This document shows, one piece after another, positions 51,835 through 61,863 of a stretch of DNA of 64,000 nt. The number at the start of each line of letters is the position of its first letter. Within the stretch, counting starts at the first letter, position 1. A program made the position numbers and the translations under genes. The notes under the pieces were generated by a model that did not search any database, was not told the origin of the DNA, and saw only the letters and a program-made list of their open reading frames with translations. Where the stretch lies: assembly GCF_052180255.1 (NCBI RefSeq), contig NZ_CP197466.1, forward strand, positions 682,001 to 746,000. Reading direction: 5' to 3'. Source of the DNA: Paenibacillus_AM sp052180255. Lineage in GTDB: Bacteria > Bacillota > Bacilli > Paenibacillales > NBRC-103111.

Positions 51835-54800
51835 ATGATGGAGAAGCATGAACAAGAGAAGCGCTACTATGCATTATTACAAGAAAGAGCAGAGGGGTTA
51901 GATCCTCATCTTTCTCCATTAGCGAAGTTAGTGGTAGAGTTGGGGCAAGTGGGGTATGTACGTCAGGATGAAGAGTGTTTTTTGAAATGCCAAGAGATAT
52001 TGCATTCACTTGCTGCGGGGAATGACGATCTATTATTCGAACCATTGGTGAAAGTTGTGAAGCAGCTCACGAATGAATACACAGGAGAAGTATTTGATTA
52101 TATTACTGCTCATGCGACTGAATACCCATATAGCACAGGATACGTACGTAGACCTTTCCGTACATCGGAATGTAGTGCTCACTTGGGTCAGGTCATTAAG
52201 AAGATGAGCTCACTTATATCTATGGATTGTCAAGGGTTCGCAATTATAGATTATTTGACGTCAGCAGACTACCCGTTGAAGCAGAATTATAAGTTGGAAC
52301 AGACGATCAGTGATGTTATTGCGTATGAGTTAGATCGTAACAATACAGAAGTACTTGCGGCACTTAAGGAAATTGTATATGGAGATAACCAAACGGCGCT
52401 GCTTACCCACGGAATGATCAAAGGGATATTTATGAGTCACCATGAGGAATTGTACGTGATGATGGGCGAGCTATTAGCTGCTTCTCGGTTGCAAGAGGGG
52501 CTTCGACAATCCATTGTGGAACGAATGGACGAGGGGACGTTGGAAGCGAACCTTTACATGCTGAAGGTTAACATTGACCAAGGTTTTATTCGCTATAGTT
52601 CTGTCGTAAGAGCGCTTGGCGTTTGGACAGGTATGGGACTGGAATCAACAAATCAGCGTGTAGCTGGGCAGCTTATCGAGGGAGCTTATCATGCTCTAAA
52701 TGATGAATCCGTTCGTGCATCTTGGTTGACTAGTGATAATGCGAATCATGTCTATTTAAGCTTATGGGCTACAGCCGTATTTGAAGAACGTGACTTATTT
52801 AGTAGAATTAAGTATTTGATGGAGCATGGAGAGCTGTATCAGAAGATCATTGCACAGTATGTACTCGCGAACAGTGAGAATAAAGATGTTCGTTATGGAA
52901 TAGCTCGACAATACTTAGATGCTGCGGATCCTGAATTGCAGTATTGGATTCTATCCAACTATTGTTATGATTACACGCGTATATGGAAAAAAGAGGAAGA
53001 TGATAGGCTTAGTATTACGTTTGAACGTATTCCTCTTCTGGAGAACAAGGAGGAGCGGCGACGTGAATTTGAACAGCTTGAGGCGATGTTCCTTGGCGGT
53101 ATTCACAAAGAGATATCTGCTCCTTCCAAAGTGCTAGATTTTGCGCATGTTCATTACACCCCCGACCTCCCTATTCGTAAGATGTTATATCTAATAGCGT
53201 ATGATATGGATAGCGAATGGATCGCAAAAATTATTGCCTTGAAGGATCGGTTAAGTGCAGAAATGCGTGGAGAGCTGTTAGCTCATTTCATGCAGGATAT
53301 GGATCATTCCATACAGCGTGAATTCATATTTGCCTCTTTATCAGATAAGAGCATGAGTAACCGCGAGAAGGCGCTCGATAAGGCGAAAAAATTAACGTTA
53401 TCGGACGAAGAGTTGAAGCTGGTGGAAGGTTTGTTGAAGCTGAAGACGGGCTCCTTACGCCAAAGTGCTATCGAGCTGTTGTTGCGCCAGCCCGAGGATA
53501 GTGTGACAATCTCACTAACTCGGCTATTGCAAGGTAAGAGTGAATTACAGCGCCTGGCCGCGCTGGAGACGATTGTTGAAATTTTTGAGGATAGTGAACG
53601 TACGGGGCAGTATGAAGCTGTGAGTTCGCTGCCTACTTTAATTGAGAATCCGACAAACAATGAACGGCAATTGATCGGGAAGCTTAGTCAGAAAAATGAA
53701 TATACAGCAGCGAATGGCTTCGGTCTATTCGATCCGAAAGTTATCGAACCTTGGCTTACAGAGACTCCGGTAATAGGAGAATTTGACTGGAAGCATATCT
53801 TCACTATGTCGGTGGAAGATGTGATCCGTTTTCTTTCTGGGCTGGATCAAGAAATTCATAATCATCGTGATGTTGAGTATGAGGTAGAGTATTACTCTGG
53901 TTACAAGGATACGCTGCTGTTGGGTACAGAATTAAGAAGGATTCGTCCATTTCAAGAGGAAGAGGACGATACAGCTGAGCTTACGAAATATCCGCTGCAC
54001 GAGGTTTGGAGAGATTACTTAGAGCGGAGTAATTTAGGGGCCTCTGAATTAATGGAGCTCTACTTCTATTCCATACTGGAACCCCTTGATCAGAAAATGA
54101 GCCAGTATTATCGGTATTTCTCTGATGATGAGATGGATTACGCTGAGCTTGAGAAACATACGCTGTTAGAGGGTTCGCGCAAAGAGTTTGCGGAGCAGTT
54201 GTATCCTGTTGCTCAAATTCAAGAGATTAAAGATGCGCTCAAAGGATTTAAGTATAGTAGTCAGATCAGTAGTCTGCTTTTTGCTTACTTCATGGATAGC
54301 GATAAAAGCTCAACATTTGATTTAACGATAAATGCCTTGAGTGCTGTGATGCAAGCGATGCCTAAAGATAAAGTATCCAAAGAGTGGGGGATATTGAAGC
54401 TCTTAGCAAATCCATGGTTCTCAATGGCCCGTAGTCGAATGTATGATGATGACAGCTTTAAGCGAATGTTCCATACGTTCTATACATTTAATATCATGAA
54501 CCCGAATGAGAAAGTTGATTCGATCCTTGACCTTAAGGATTACTTACGTGCTTTTGAAGCGGGGATGATCGGTACAGGGGAAGTATATCGGGAATTAGTA
54601 GGCAGTCAAAACAGTCGCAATCATATACGTAATATTACATCTAAACGATATGATTGGATCGATCATAATCCTGAGTTAGTTGCGATTCGTCAGACCGCTG
54701 TTGAGCGGATTCTAGAGATAGAGCTCGAACGTGGTGATCTAGCTACGGAGGTTACACCTATGGTCATGGGGCTGGAGCGGATCGAGGGTATGGAGCATTT

Positions 54801-56802
54801 TATTCATATATTATCCGGGCTGCAGCAGGAAACCTTCATCCGTGGCTATATCTATGGATATGGGGATAGTATTACGAAGAAGGAATCTTTCTCTCATTTA
54901 CTTAAGATCAGTTATCCACGTAAAGGTGAAGACGATACACTCTTGAAACAAATGTTAGAAGGTCTTGATATTACGGAGAAAAGGTTGCTAGAGGCAGCCA
55001 TGTATGCCCCTCAATGGTTAGACATTGTAGCCAAATATTTAAATTGGGATGGGCTGCGTAGTGCAGCTTGGTATTTCCATGCGCATATTAACGAAGGCTA
55101 CTCCGCCGAAAAAGAAACGATTGTAGCGCATTATTCACCGATTTCAGCGCAAGACTTTAATGATGGCGCCTTTGATATAAGGTGGTTTAAAGAGGCTTAT
55201 GACACGTTGGGGGAGAAGCGGTTCGACTTATTATACGATTGCGCTAAATATATTTCCGCCGGAGCCAATCATCGAAGATCACAGCTGTTCGCAGATGCTA
55301 CACTGGGGAAGTTAGATATTATGGAAATACAAAAGTCCGTAGAAGAGAAGCGGAATAAGGATCACTTGCTCAGCTATAGCCTTATTCCATTAGCTAACAA
55401 TCGTGAGAAAGATATTCGTGAACGGTATGATTTCATTCAGCATTTTATTATGCAGAGTAAGAAATTTGGCGCCCAACGTAGGGCAAGTGAAGGCATGACT
55501 TCACAGATTGCTCTTGGCAATTTAGCGAGAAATGCAGGGTATGGAGATGTCATCCGGCTGATGTGGGATATGGAAGCGCGGAAGCTGGACGATATGCAAT
55601 CTTATTTCCAACCATATAAGCTAGATGAGGAGACGACCGTACAGCTTCTTATTGATGAAGAAGGACAATCAGAGATTGGCATTACGCGTAAAGGCAAAGA
55701 GTTGAAATCTGTCCCTGCAAAGTATAAGAAGGATGAATATATTGCTGATTTGAAAGAAATGAAGTCGGAACTAACAGATCAGTACCGGAGAGCACGTAAG
55801 GAGCTGGAACGCTCCATGGAATCAGGGAATACATTCACTTTACAGGAATTGAAGGGGCTATCAGGGAATCCAGTGATTACACCTCTATTGGGGACGTTGG
55901 TGTTTAAGTCGGGAGAGATATTGGGATACTTCGATGCAGCTGAAGGAGGGCTTATCGATCCAGCGGGTAAATTAATGCTCATAGGGGATTCAGAAGAGCT
56001 CCTTATTGCGCATCCCCTTCATTTATACGAGAGCGGTCATTGGAGTCAGTATCAGAAGGACTTGTTCGATCGCAAGCTTCGACAGCCATTTAAGCAGGTG
56101 TTCCGTGAATTGTATGTTCTGAATGCAGATGAGCAGGCTCAGGGTACGATTTCCCGCAGATATGCCGGGCATCAAGTGCAGCCAAGAAAAACAGTCTCCT
56201 TGCTTAAAGGCAGACAGTGGACAGTTAGTTATGAAGAGGGACTTCAGAAGGTATACTATGCTGAGAATTTGATTGCGAATCTCTATGCGATGGCGGATTG
56301 GTTCTCTCCTTCAGAGATTGAAGCACCTACACTGGAAACCGTTCAATTCTTGGATCGGAACACGTATAAGAGCGTTACCTTGGATAAGGTTCCTCCCATT
56401 TTGTTCTCAGAAGTGATGCGTGACATCGATTTAGTCGTGAGTGTGGCTCATGTTGGCGGTGTCGATCCAGAAGCCAGTCTGACAACGATTGAGATGCGAA
56501 GAGTAATTGTCAAAGAGTCACTGCGTCTCTTGAAGATTGATAATGTTCGCTTAGAAGGTAATTATGCTCGAATTGATGGTGCACTTGGCGAGTATGGGGT
56601 ACATTTGGGCAGCGGTATGGTTTATAGACAAGCTACAGGAGCTATGCATATTATTCCTGTACATTCACAGCATAGAGGTCGTATATTCTTACCCTTTATT
56701 GATGAAGATCCGAAGACAGCAGAAATTCTGTCGAAGATCGTGATGTTGGCCGAGGATAAGAAGATTAAAGATCCGCAAATTCTCATGCAATTGCAATCAT
56801 AA
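51835..56802 (+). CDS. Very large DUF5724/DUF4132 protein (MolR/YehI-like)
   Basis: 1655 residues from ATG 51835 (GAGGGGAG upstream). Almost wholly helical, repeat-rich N-terminal 1200 residues (for example KLVEGLLKLKTGSLRQSAIE, HEAT-like), a charged coiled segment near 1300, and a C-terminal DUF4132 domain (EGNYARIDGALGEYGVHLGS, GAMHIIPVHSQHRGRIFLPF, DEDPKTAEILSKIVMLAEDK). No transmembrane segment is seen. DUF4132 proteins (E. coli YehI/MolR type) usually sit near MoxR-ATPase and VWA genes, not seen here. Function unknown, proposed to be a large scaffold of a multi-protein complex. It is the partner of the small upstream gene. Confidence 0.78.
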   Translation: MMEKHEQEKRYYALLQERAEGLDPHLSPLAKLVVELGQVGYVRQDEECFLKCQEILHSLAAGNDDLLFEPLVKVVKQLTNEYTGEVFDYITAHATEYPYSTGYVRRPFRTSECSAHLGQVIKKMSSLISMDCQGFAIIDYLTSADYPLKQNYKLEQTISDVIAYELDRNNTEVLAALKEIVYGDNQTALLTHGMIKGIFMSHHEELYVMMGELLAASRLQEGLRQSIVERMDEGTLEANLYMLKVNIDQGFIRYSSVVRALGVWTGMGLESTNQRVAGQLIEGAYHALNDESVRASWLTSDNANHVYLSLWATAVFEERDLFSRIKYLMEHGELYQKIIAQYVLANSENKDVRYGIARQYLDAADPELQYWILSNYCYDYTRIWKKEEDDRLSITFERIPLLENKEERRREFEQLEAMFLGGIHKEISAPSKVLDFAHVHYTPDLPIRKMLYLIAYDMDSEWIAKIIALKDRLSAEMRGELLAHFMQDMDHSIQREFIFASLSDKSMSNREKALDKAKKLTLSDEELKLVEGLLKLKTGSLRQSAIELLLRQPEDSVTISLTRLLQGKSELQRLAALETIVEIFEDSERTGQYEAVSSLPTLIENPTNNERQLIGKLSQKNEYTAANGFGLFDPKVIEPWLTETPVIGEFDWKHIFTMSVEDVIRFLSGLDQEIHNHRDVEYEVEYYSGYKDTLLLGTELRRIRPFQEEEDDTAELTKYPLHEVWRDYLERSNLGASELMELYFYSILEPLDQKMSQYYRYFSDDEMDYAELEKHTLLEGSRKEFAEQLYPVAQIQEIKDALKGFKYSSQISSLLFAYFMDSDKSSTFDLTINALSAVMQAMPKDKVSKEWGILKLLANPWFSMARSRMYDDDSFKRMFHTFYTFNIMNPNEKVDSILDLKDYLRAFEAGMIGTGEVYRELVGSQNSRNHIRNITSKRYDWIDHNPELVAIRQTAVERILEIELERGDLATEVTPMVMGLERIEGMEHFIHILSGLQQETFIRGYIYGYGDSITKKESFSHLLKISYPRKGEDDTLLKQMLEGLDITEKRLLEAAMYAPQWLDIVAKYLNWDGLRSAAWYFHAHINEGYSAEKETIVAHYSPISAQDFNDGAFDIRWFKEAYDTLGEKRFDLLYDCAKYISAGANHRRSQLFADATLGKLDIMEIQKSVEEKRNKDHLLSYSLIPLANNREKDIRERYDFIQHFIMQSKKFGAQRRASEGMTSQIALGNLARNAGYGDVIRLMWDMEARKLDDMQSYFQPYKLDEETTVQLLIDEEGQSEIGITRKGKELKSVPAKYKKDEYIADLKEMKSELTDQYRRARKELERSMESGNTFTLQELKGLSGNPVITPLLGTLVFKSGEILGYFDAAEGGLIDPAGKLMLIGDSEELLIAHPLHLYESGHWSQYQKDLFDRKLRQPFKQVFRELYVLNADEQAQGTISRRYAGHQVQPRKTVSLLKGRQWTVSYEEGLQKVYYAENLIANLYAMADWFSPSEIEAPTLETVQFLDRNTYKSVTLDKVPPILFSEVMRDIDLVVSVAHVGGVDPEASLTTIEMRRVIVKESLRLLKIDNVRLEGNYARIDGALGEYGVHLGSGMVYRQATGAMHIIPVHSQHRGRIFLPFIDEDPKTAEILSKIVMLAEDKKIKDPQILMQLQS

Positions 56803-56814
56803 AGAAGTGAATAG

Positions 56815-56845
56815 GGATAGCCCGTGTTTAGGGGCTATCCTTTTT
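56815..56845 (+). terminator. Terminator after the DUF4132-type gene
   Basis: GGATAGCCC pairs with GGGCTATCC and TTTTTC follows. Confidence 0.85.
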
Positions 56846-56996
56846 CATGAGTTGACTCAGCTGTTCCTTGGCTATCTTGGATGCCCATGTGAATGGTGAC
56901 GACTAGAAAAATTAATAAATAATCCCTTTGTGGCCGATGTAAAGATTTGTAATAAAATAATGTGCTTTATCAATAGAAATGAAGGAGTGTAGTGTT

Positions 56997-57995
56997 TTGA
57001 AGAAATTATTATCTGTTTTTTCAGTATTAATTGTATTGTCTGTTCTTTTGATTTCCTGTGGTTCTCCGGAGAAGGAAAAGGAAGAAAAAAGTGATTCAGC
57101 AGCAGATGTAGGAAAATACAATTCCTATGTAGGCATAAGCAATTATATCACGGGATGGCTGGAGTCAGATATTTACGGATATATAGAGAATTTTGGATTT
57201 GAAGAAGAGATTAAATTTAAAAAGAATTTTGACCCGAAAAAGTTTGAAGGTATGATATTGACTCCAATTATCAAAGGTGGTTTCGATCAAGTGGAAGAGG
57301 CGCTGGCATACACGTCTAAGAAGCCTTCTTTCGGTGCAGCAGATGAATCTATGAAGATTTTACTGCCCAAAATGAAAGAGTACTTAAATACAATAAATGA
57401 AGTAGACACCTATTATCGTTCAAAAGCCTTTGCAGAGGATAACTTCGCAAAAGGAAAAGAATTACATAAAAAGTTCTATGCTATGTACAACGAATACAGG
57501 GATTTAGCGGATAAATTTTTCATAGACTTCTCTGAAATAGAGAAGAAAAGGCAACAGGTCGACTTGGAAAAGTTAAAGAAGGCGGATTATCTGGTCAGAT
57601 ATTATGCGAAAAGCATTGTAATAAAAGCCAAGGAAATTCAAAGTGATTTTGCCTTAGCTAAGGTGAATGACAGTAACATATTGGATTTTGACGCCAATAA
57701 ATACAAAGAAAGGTATGACTCATTAACGGAAGATATGAATAAGTTCTTGGAATACGCTAAGGACAAGTCGAGACTTGAAAAAGAAGGCATCGGATCTTTA
57801 TGGAGATTTGATGGGGCCATACCGGAAGTGAAGGCAAGCGCTACGGATATCATGCAGGTCTTACAAACGAAGAGTACCAACTTAAACAAGCCTTCCGACG
57901 GTAAAGTAAAATCACGTGAGACAATAGGATATCTGGAGAATTACAACAAAAAGGTTTCTAATTTAATTAGCTGCTATAACAATATGATTAAGTAA
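56997..57995 (+). CDS. DUF3829 (YiiG-like) lipoprotein, copy 2
   Basis: 332 residues from TTG 56997, homologous to the start of copy 1 (an ATG at 56979 in frame is part of the AAGGAG site). Same lipobox signal (VLSVLLIS then Cys) and nearly the same mature protein, for example KKPSFGAADESMKILLPKMK and LVRYYAKSIVIKAKEIQSDF. The upstream 90 bases also match copy 1. It is followed by copy 3 after 18 bases, so a two-gene operon of paralogs. Function unknown. Confidence 0.8.
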   Translation: MKKLLSVFSVLIVLSVLLISCGSPEKEKEEKSDSAADVGKYNSYVGISNYITGWLESDIYGYIENFGFEEEIKFKKNFDPKKFEGMILTPIIKGGFDQVEEALAYTSKKPSFGAADESMKILLPKMKEYLNTINEVDTYYRSKAFAEDNFAKGKELHKKFYAMYNEYRDLADKFFIDFSEIEKKRQQVDLEKLKKADYLVRYYAKSIVIKAKEIQSDFALAKVNDSNILDFDANKYKERYDSLTEDMNKFLEYAKDKSRLEKEGIGSLWRFDGAIPEVKASATDIMQVLQTKSTNLNKPSDGKVKSRETIGYLENYNKKVSNLISCYNNMIK

Positions 57996-58013
57996 GTTAT
58001 GGGGATGAGTATA

Positions 58014-59048
58014 GTGAAAAGAAAATTAGTCATGATGGTTGTGATGCTTGTACTGTGCAGCGTGCTTACTTCTTGTGATAATAGGACAAAGGAAGATAAG
58101 GAGATACCAAACATAAATGTGGCATCCTCCGACATGGACAAGTCTTTGCAGGATGAATCCATGATCAAGAAGTATACGGCGTATACGAAGCTGAATCTGC
58201 TTGTGACAGGGAAATTGGAAAGTTGTTTACGTTTTTACTTTGGTAAGTTCGGAGCAACAGAAGAGTTTAAGGTGGACAGTCGTACAAGCCTAAGTAATGG
58301 GATCTTCTTGGAGCTTAGCAAAAAAGATATGACCGGAGTTGAAGAATACGCGTCAAAGGAGCCATCCATTGCAGGGGTCGACAGTTCTGTAAAGGAGATG
58401 TACCCGAAACTCAAGGAATTGGTTCAATCTCTGGAGGAAGCCGATTTATATTATAAGATGAAGTCTTATGTAGATGATAATATGGCAAAAGGAAAAGAAT
58501 TGCATAAGAAAATTTATTCTCAATCTCTGGAGGTAAAACCACTAGCTGCAAAGTTCACTTCTGAACTGGCTGCAGATTTTTCTAAGAAGAGTAAAGCGGA
58601 ATTGAATAATCTGGAGAAGAAAGATTTCAAGGTGAGATACTATTCTTTGAGAAGTGTTATGAGTGCTATGGAGTTAGAGGATGAAATCGTCAGACAAGGC
58701 ATTTCTTCTAAAAATCTGAAAGATCTAGATATGGAGAAGTTCAAAGAAAAGTATAACTTACTAGTTGAGCATACAAATAAGTTCCTAGAAATTTCCAAGG
58801 ATCTCGAGCAGTTGAAAAAGGAAAAAATAAATGAATCCATTGCATACGTGAGTGATTTTCGGATATCAGTCATGAATACAAAAACAGCCGCAACAGATAT
58901 GATCATAAGGGCAGAGGCAGAAAAGAATGCAAAGAATGGAACGGCAAAAGATATTTCGCGTGAGGAAAAAGAAGTAGGAACCCCAGAAAATTATAGTAAG
59001 AAAATCAAAGAGAGTATCATCCATTATTTAACAAATTTATCTAAATAG
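58014..59048 (+). CDS. DUF3829-type lipoprotein, copy 3 (diverged)
   Basis: 344 residues from GTG 58014 (GGGG 9 bases upstream; ATGs at 57999 and 58005 are in frame). Signal MKRKLVMMVVMLVLCSVLTS then Cys. The mature part has the same layout as the other two (ADLYYKMKSYVDDNMAKGKE, LHKKIYSQSLEVKPLAAKF, FKVRYYSLRSVMSAMELEDE) but is much more diverged, so it is an older duplicate. Together with copy 2 it forms an operon. Function unknown. Confidence 0.78.
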   Translation: MKRKLVMMVVMLVLCSVLTSCDNRTKEDKEIPNINVASSDMDKSLQDESMIKKYTAYTKLNLLVTGKLESCLRFYFGKFGATEEFKVDSRTSLSNGIFLELSKKDMTGVEEYASKEPSIAGVDSSVKEMYPKLKELVQSLEEADLYYKMKSYVDDNMAKGKELHKKIYSQSLEVKPLAAKFTSELAADFSKKSKAELNNLEKKDFKVRYYSLRSVMSAMELEDEIVRQGISSKNLKDLDMEKFKEKYNLLVEHTNKFLEISKDLEQLKKEKINESIAYVSDFRISVMNTKTAATDMIIRAEAEKNAKNGTAKDISREEKEVGTPENYSKKIKESIIHYLTNLSK

Positions 59049-59060
59049 TTTGCTGATAGA

Positions 59061-59130
59061 AATACACGCTTTAGAATAAGTATCGAACAATCTCGGGGTT
59101 ACTTCGATCGATTCTTTGGGGTGTATTTTT
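59061..59130 (+). terminator. Structured terminator, copy 2
   Basis: AATACACGC/GGGTGTATT outer stem with inner AGAAT/ATTCT and ATCGA/TCGAT helices, then T5. Same structure as at 48431. Confidence 0.65.
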
Positions 59131-59211
59131 ATGCAGACAAAGTTCGACAAATCTTTATTTTTTGTTATAAGATTAACCTGATTGATGTAAAGGAATAAAT
59201 AGAACGGATGG

Positions 59212-60996
59212 ATGAATGTGTTACATCTACTGCCTTTCATGATAGAAAAAATAGGAATCATTGTGATCGTAGCTTTTTTACTTTCTCAAATGAAATCATT
59301 TCGTCAAATTGTACAAGGGGAACACAAAACAAGTGGGAAAATTCAACTCACCATCCTGTTCGGAGCCTTTGGAATGATAAGTAACTATACGGGGATCGAA
59401 ATCCATAACAATGCAATTGCCAACCATAGTTGGTTAGTTACTATTGGTTCGGATAATGCAATTGCTAACACGAGAATCATGGGTGTTTTCATTGGAGGCT
59501 TGATAGGAGGACCCATAGTAGGACTCGGAAGTGGGCTGATTGCAGGTATACATCGCTATTCATTGGGCGGCTTTACTGCTGCAGCCTGTGCAATTTCAAC
59601 CATTTTGGCTGGAGTTACTGCGGGATATATAGGGAAATGGCGCCGGAAGTTCAGGAAAATTACCCCCTTATTTGCCGTAACAGTAGGGATGACATTAGAA
59701 GCAGTTCAAATGATGATTATTTTGTTGCTAGCAGAACCATTCGTGAATGCTTGGGAGCTTGTTCAGGTAATTGGACTGCCGATGATTATTGGAAACGGTT
59801 TTGGGACGTTGTTATTTGTTTTTATTATTCATTCGATACTCCGTGATGAAGAACGGACCCGTGCGTTCCAAACAAATCGTACGTTTCATATTGCGGATCA
59901 AACGCTGCCCTTTTTTAGACAAGGACTAAATCCGGTTTCGTGTAAAGAAATTTCCGAAATTTTGCTCTTAGGAACGGATGCAGACGCGGTTGCTATTACT
60001 GACGACCACAAGGTACTCGCTCATGTGGGTGCTGCGTCTGATCATCATACGCCTCTTGAGGGATTGGCAACAGGTTTAACTAAAAAAGTGCTTGAACAAG
60101 GTGTAATCCATGTAGTCAAATCAAAAAAAGATATTTATTGTTTTCAAGAGGACTGCCCTTTGCAGGCAGCGATTGTGATCCCATTGAAAGTACATCGTAC
60201 AACGGTTGGCACACTTAAAATGTATTTCACAAATCCCGAAAAATTAAATGAAATTCAGCAAGAACTAGCTGAGGGCTTAGCTAATTTATTTTCTACCCAG
60301 TTAGAGTTAGCTCAAGCTGAACAACAAACGAAGTTGTTGAAGGATGCGGAAATCAGAGCGTTACAAGCACAAATACATCCACATTTCTTATTTAATGCGA
60401 TTAATACGATTTCTGTATTATGTCGTACTGACGTCGAAAGAGCGCGAGAACTACTCATTGATCTGAGTGCTTTTTTTCGTAGTAATTTGCAGGGTGCACG
60501 TCAGTTACTTATCCCTCTAGAAAAAGAGTTAGAACATGTTGAGGCATATTTATCACTAGAGCAAGCCCGATTTCCGAATAAGTATCAAATTGTTTTGGAT
60601 ATAGAACCAGGTCTTGAGACAGTTCTTCTGCCTCCATTTTCCTTGCAGCCATTAGTGGAAAATGCGATTCGTCATGCTTTTTCAAATATTAAGAGCAGTG
60701 GGAAAATAACCATAAGGATTTTTTCCGAAAATGAATGCATGAATATTGAAGTTGAAGACAATGGGACAGGCATAAAGAGTGAGAGAATGAGTGCACTTGG
60801 TCAGCAAATTGTAGATTCCACAAAAGGTACAGGAACGGCAATTTTTAATATTACTGAACGTCTGGAAGGCATTTATAATGGGAGAGCTTCACTAATTATC
60901 CGAAGTGAAGTAGGAAAAGGCACGATAATTCAAATGGCCATCCCCCTTGATCGTAAAGGAGATACTGAGCATAATGCTGAAGGCTTTTATCGTTGA
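59212..60996 (+). CDS. LytS/BtsS-type sensor histidine kinase
   Basis: 594 residues. About six membrane helices (5TM-5TMR_LYT domain, residues 10-205: GVFIGGLIGGPIVGLGSGLI, GGFTAAACAISTILAGVTAG), a GAF-like domain (225-365), and a His_kinase region with QIHPHFLFNAINTISVLCR near 390 and an HATPase (LVENAIRHAF, VEDNGTGI). With the LytTR regulator after it and a CstA-family transporter next, it resembles BtsS/YehU systems, which sense pyruvate. LytS family kinases also sense membrane or metabolic signals, so pyruvate is an inference. The regulator start lies 23 bases before this stop. Confidence 0.9.
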   Translation: MNVLHLLPFMIEKIGIIVIVAFLLSQMKSFRQIVQGEHKTSGKIQLTILFGAFGMISNYTGIEIHNNAIANHSWLVTIGSDNAIANTRIMGVFIGGLIGGPIVGLGSGLIAGIHRYSLGGFTAAACAISTILAGVTAGYIGKWRRKFRKITPLFAVTVGMTLEAVQMMIILLLAEPFVNAWELVQVIGLPMIIGNGFGTLLFVFIIHSILRDEERTRAFQTNRTFHIADQTLPFFRQGLNPVSCKEISEILLLGTDADAVAITDDHKVLAHVGAASDHHTPLEGLATGLTKKVLEQGVIHVVKSKKDIYCFQEDCPLQAAIVIPLKVHRTTVGTLKMYFTNPEKLNEIQQELAEGLANLFSTQLELAQAEQQTKLLKDAEIRALQAQIHPHFLFNAINTISVLCRTDVERARELLIDLSAFFRSNLQGARQLLIPLEKELEHVEAYLSLEQARFPNKYQIVLDIEPGLETVLLPPFSLQPLVENAIRHAFSNIKSSGKITIRIFSENECMNIEVEDNGTGIKSERMSALGQQIVDSTKGTGTAIFNITERLEGIYNGRASLIIRSEVGKGTIIQMAIPLDRKGDTEHNAEGFYR

Positions 60997-61720
60997 TGAT
61001 GAACCACTTGCTAGAGACGAATTGAAATATTTTCTGCTTCGAAGTAAACAGGTAGAAATCGTTGGCGAAGCAGATTGTATCGAAGACACACTTAAACAGA
61101 TATCATTAGTGAACCCGAATGTTGTATTTTTGGATATACAGCTTGCGGAAGACAGTGGATTCGAATTGGCTAAACAATTGCTTACCTTTAATCCGCCCCC
61201 AGCAATTGTTTTTGCTACGGCCTATGACGAATATGCTCTACAGTCATTTGAAGTAAATGTCGTGGATTATATCTTAAAACCATTTAATGAAAAGCGAATC
61301 CAGCAAACATTAGAAAAAATTCGGAGTATGCAAAGAATCTCGGAGAAGGATAGGAATAGCCACACTTCCCCATCAGCCATTCCCGTTGAACAATTTGGAA
61401 AAATAGCTGTCTTAGTTGATGAACGAATTGTCATAATCGATTGTCAGATGATCGTGTGCGTAGGCTCGAGTGAAGGTAAATGTGCAATAAAGACGTTGGA
61501 CAAAGAATACAAGGTGGGCGATTCGCTCATTATGTTAGAAAAAAAGCTCAATCCACATCGATTTATTAGAGTTCATCGTGGGTTCATCGTTAATATCGAT
61601 CATATATCTGAAATTCAGCCTTGGTTTAATTCCACTTATAATCTAATCATGAAAGACGGATCTAAGATTCCAGTAAGTCGTACCTATATGAAAGACTTAA
61701 AGCAACTCTTAGGTTTTTAG
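60974..61720 (+). CDS. LytTR-family response regulator (LytR/BtsR-like)
   Basis: 248 residues from ATG 60974 (GGAG 12 bases upstream, inside the kinase gene). Receiver: FIVDDEPLARDELKYFLLRS, phosphoacceptor Asp in VFLDIQLAEDSGFELA, VDYILKPF. C-terminal LytTR DNA-binding domain: YKVGDSLIMLEKKLNPHRFI, RVHRGFIVNIDHISEIQPWF, and PVSRTYMKDLK. It binds direct repeats upstream of its target; a candidate operator lies before cstA. Confidence 0.92.
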   Translation: MLKAFIVDDEPLARDELKYFLLRSKQVEIVGEADCIEDTLKQISLVNPNVVFLDIQLAEDSGFELAKQLLTFNPPPAIVFATAYDEYALQSFEVNVVDYILKPFNEKRIQQTLEKIRSMQRISEKDRNSHTSPSAIPVEQFGKIAVLVDERIVIIDCQMIVCVGSSEGKCAIKTLDKEYKVGDSLIMLEKKLNPHRFIRVHRGFIVNIDHISEIQPWFNSTYNLIMKDGSKIPVSRTYMKDLKQLLGF

Positions 61721-61728
61721 CTTAAAAT

Positions 61729-61742
61729 TGTAAGCGCTTTTG
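61729..61742 (+). promoter_or_regulatory. Candidate catabolite-responsive element (cre)
   Basis: TGTAAGCGCTTTTG resembles the CcpA site TGWAANCGNTNWCA with two mismatches at the 3' end. It lies between the LytTR regulator stop and the cstA gene, 122 bases before the start. Confidence 0.4.
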
Positions 61743-61794
61743 TATTTTGACGTTCTATTTTTGTAATCCATCTCCGCTTTTTTGTGCTTTATCT

Positions 61795-61819
61795 TGAAAA
61801 TCAATTTAATTGGTTTTCA
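61795..61819. promoter_or_regulatory. 25-bp palindrome upstream of the CstA-family gene
   Basis: TGAAAATCAATT and AATTGGTTTTCA match at 11 of 12 positions around a central T, 45 bases before the start codon. It is a candidate operator for the LytTR regulator or another factor. Confidence 0.5.
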
Positions 61820-61863
61820 TTGTGTATGATTAGCATAACATCAAGGAGATGGAGGTACACAAT

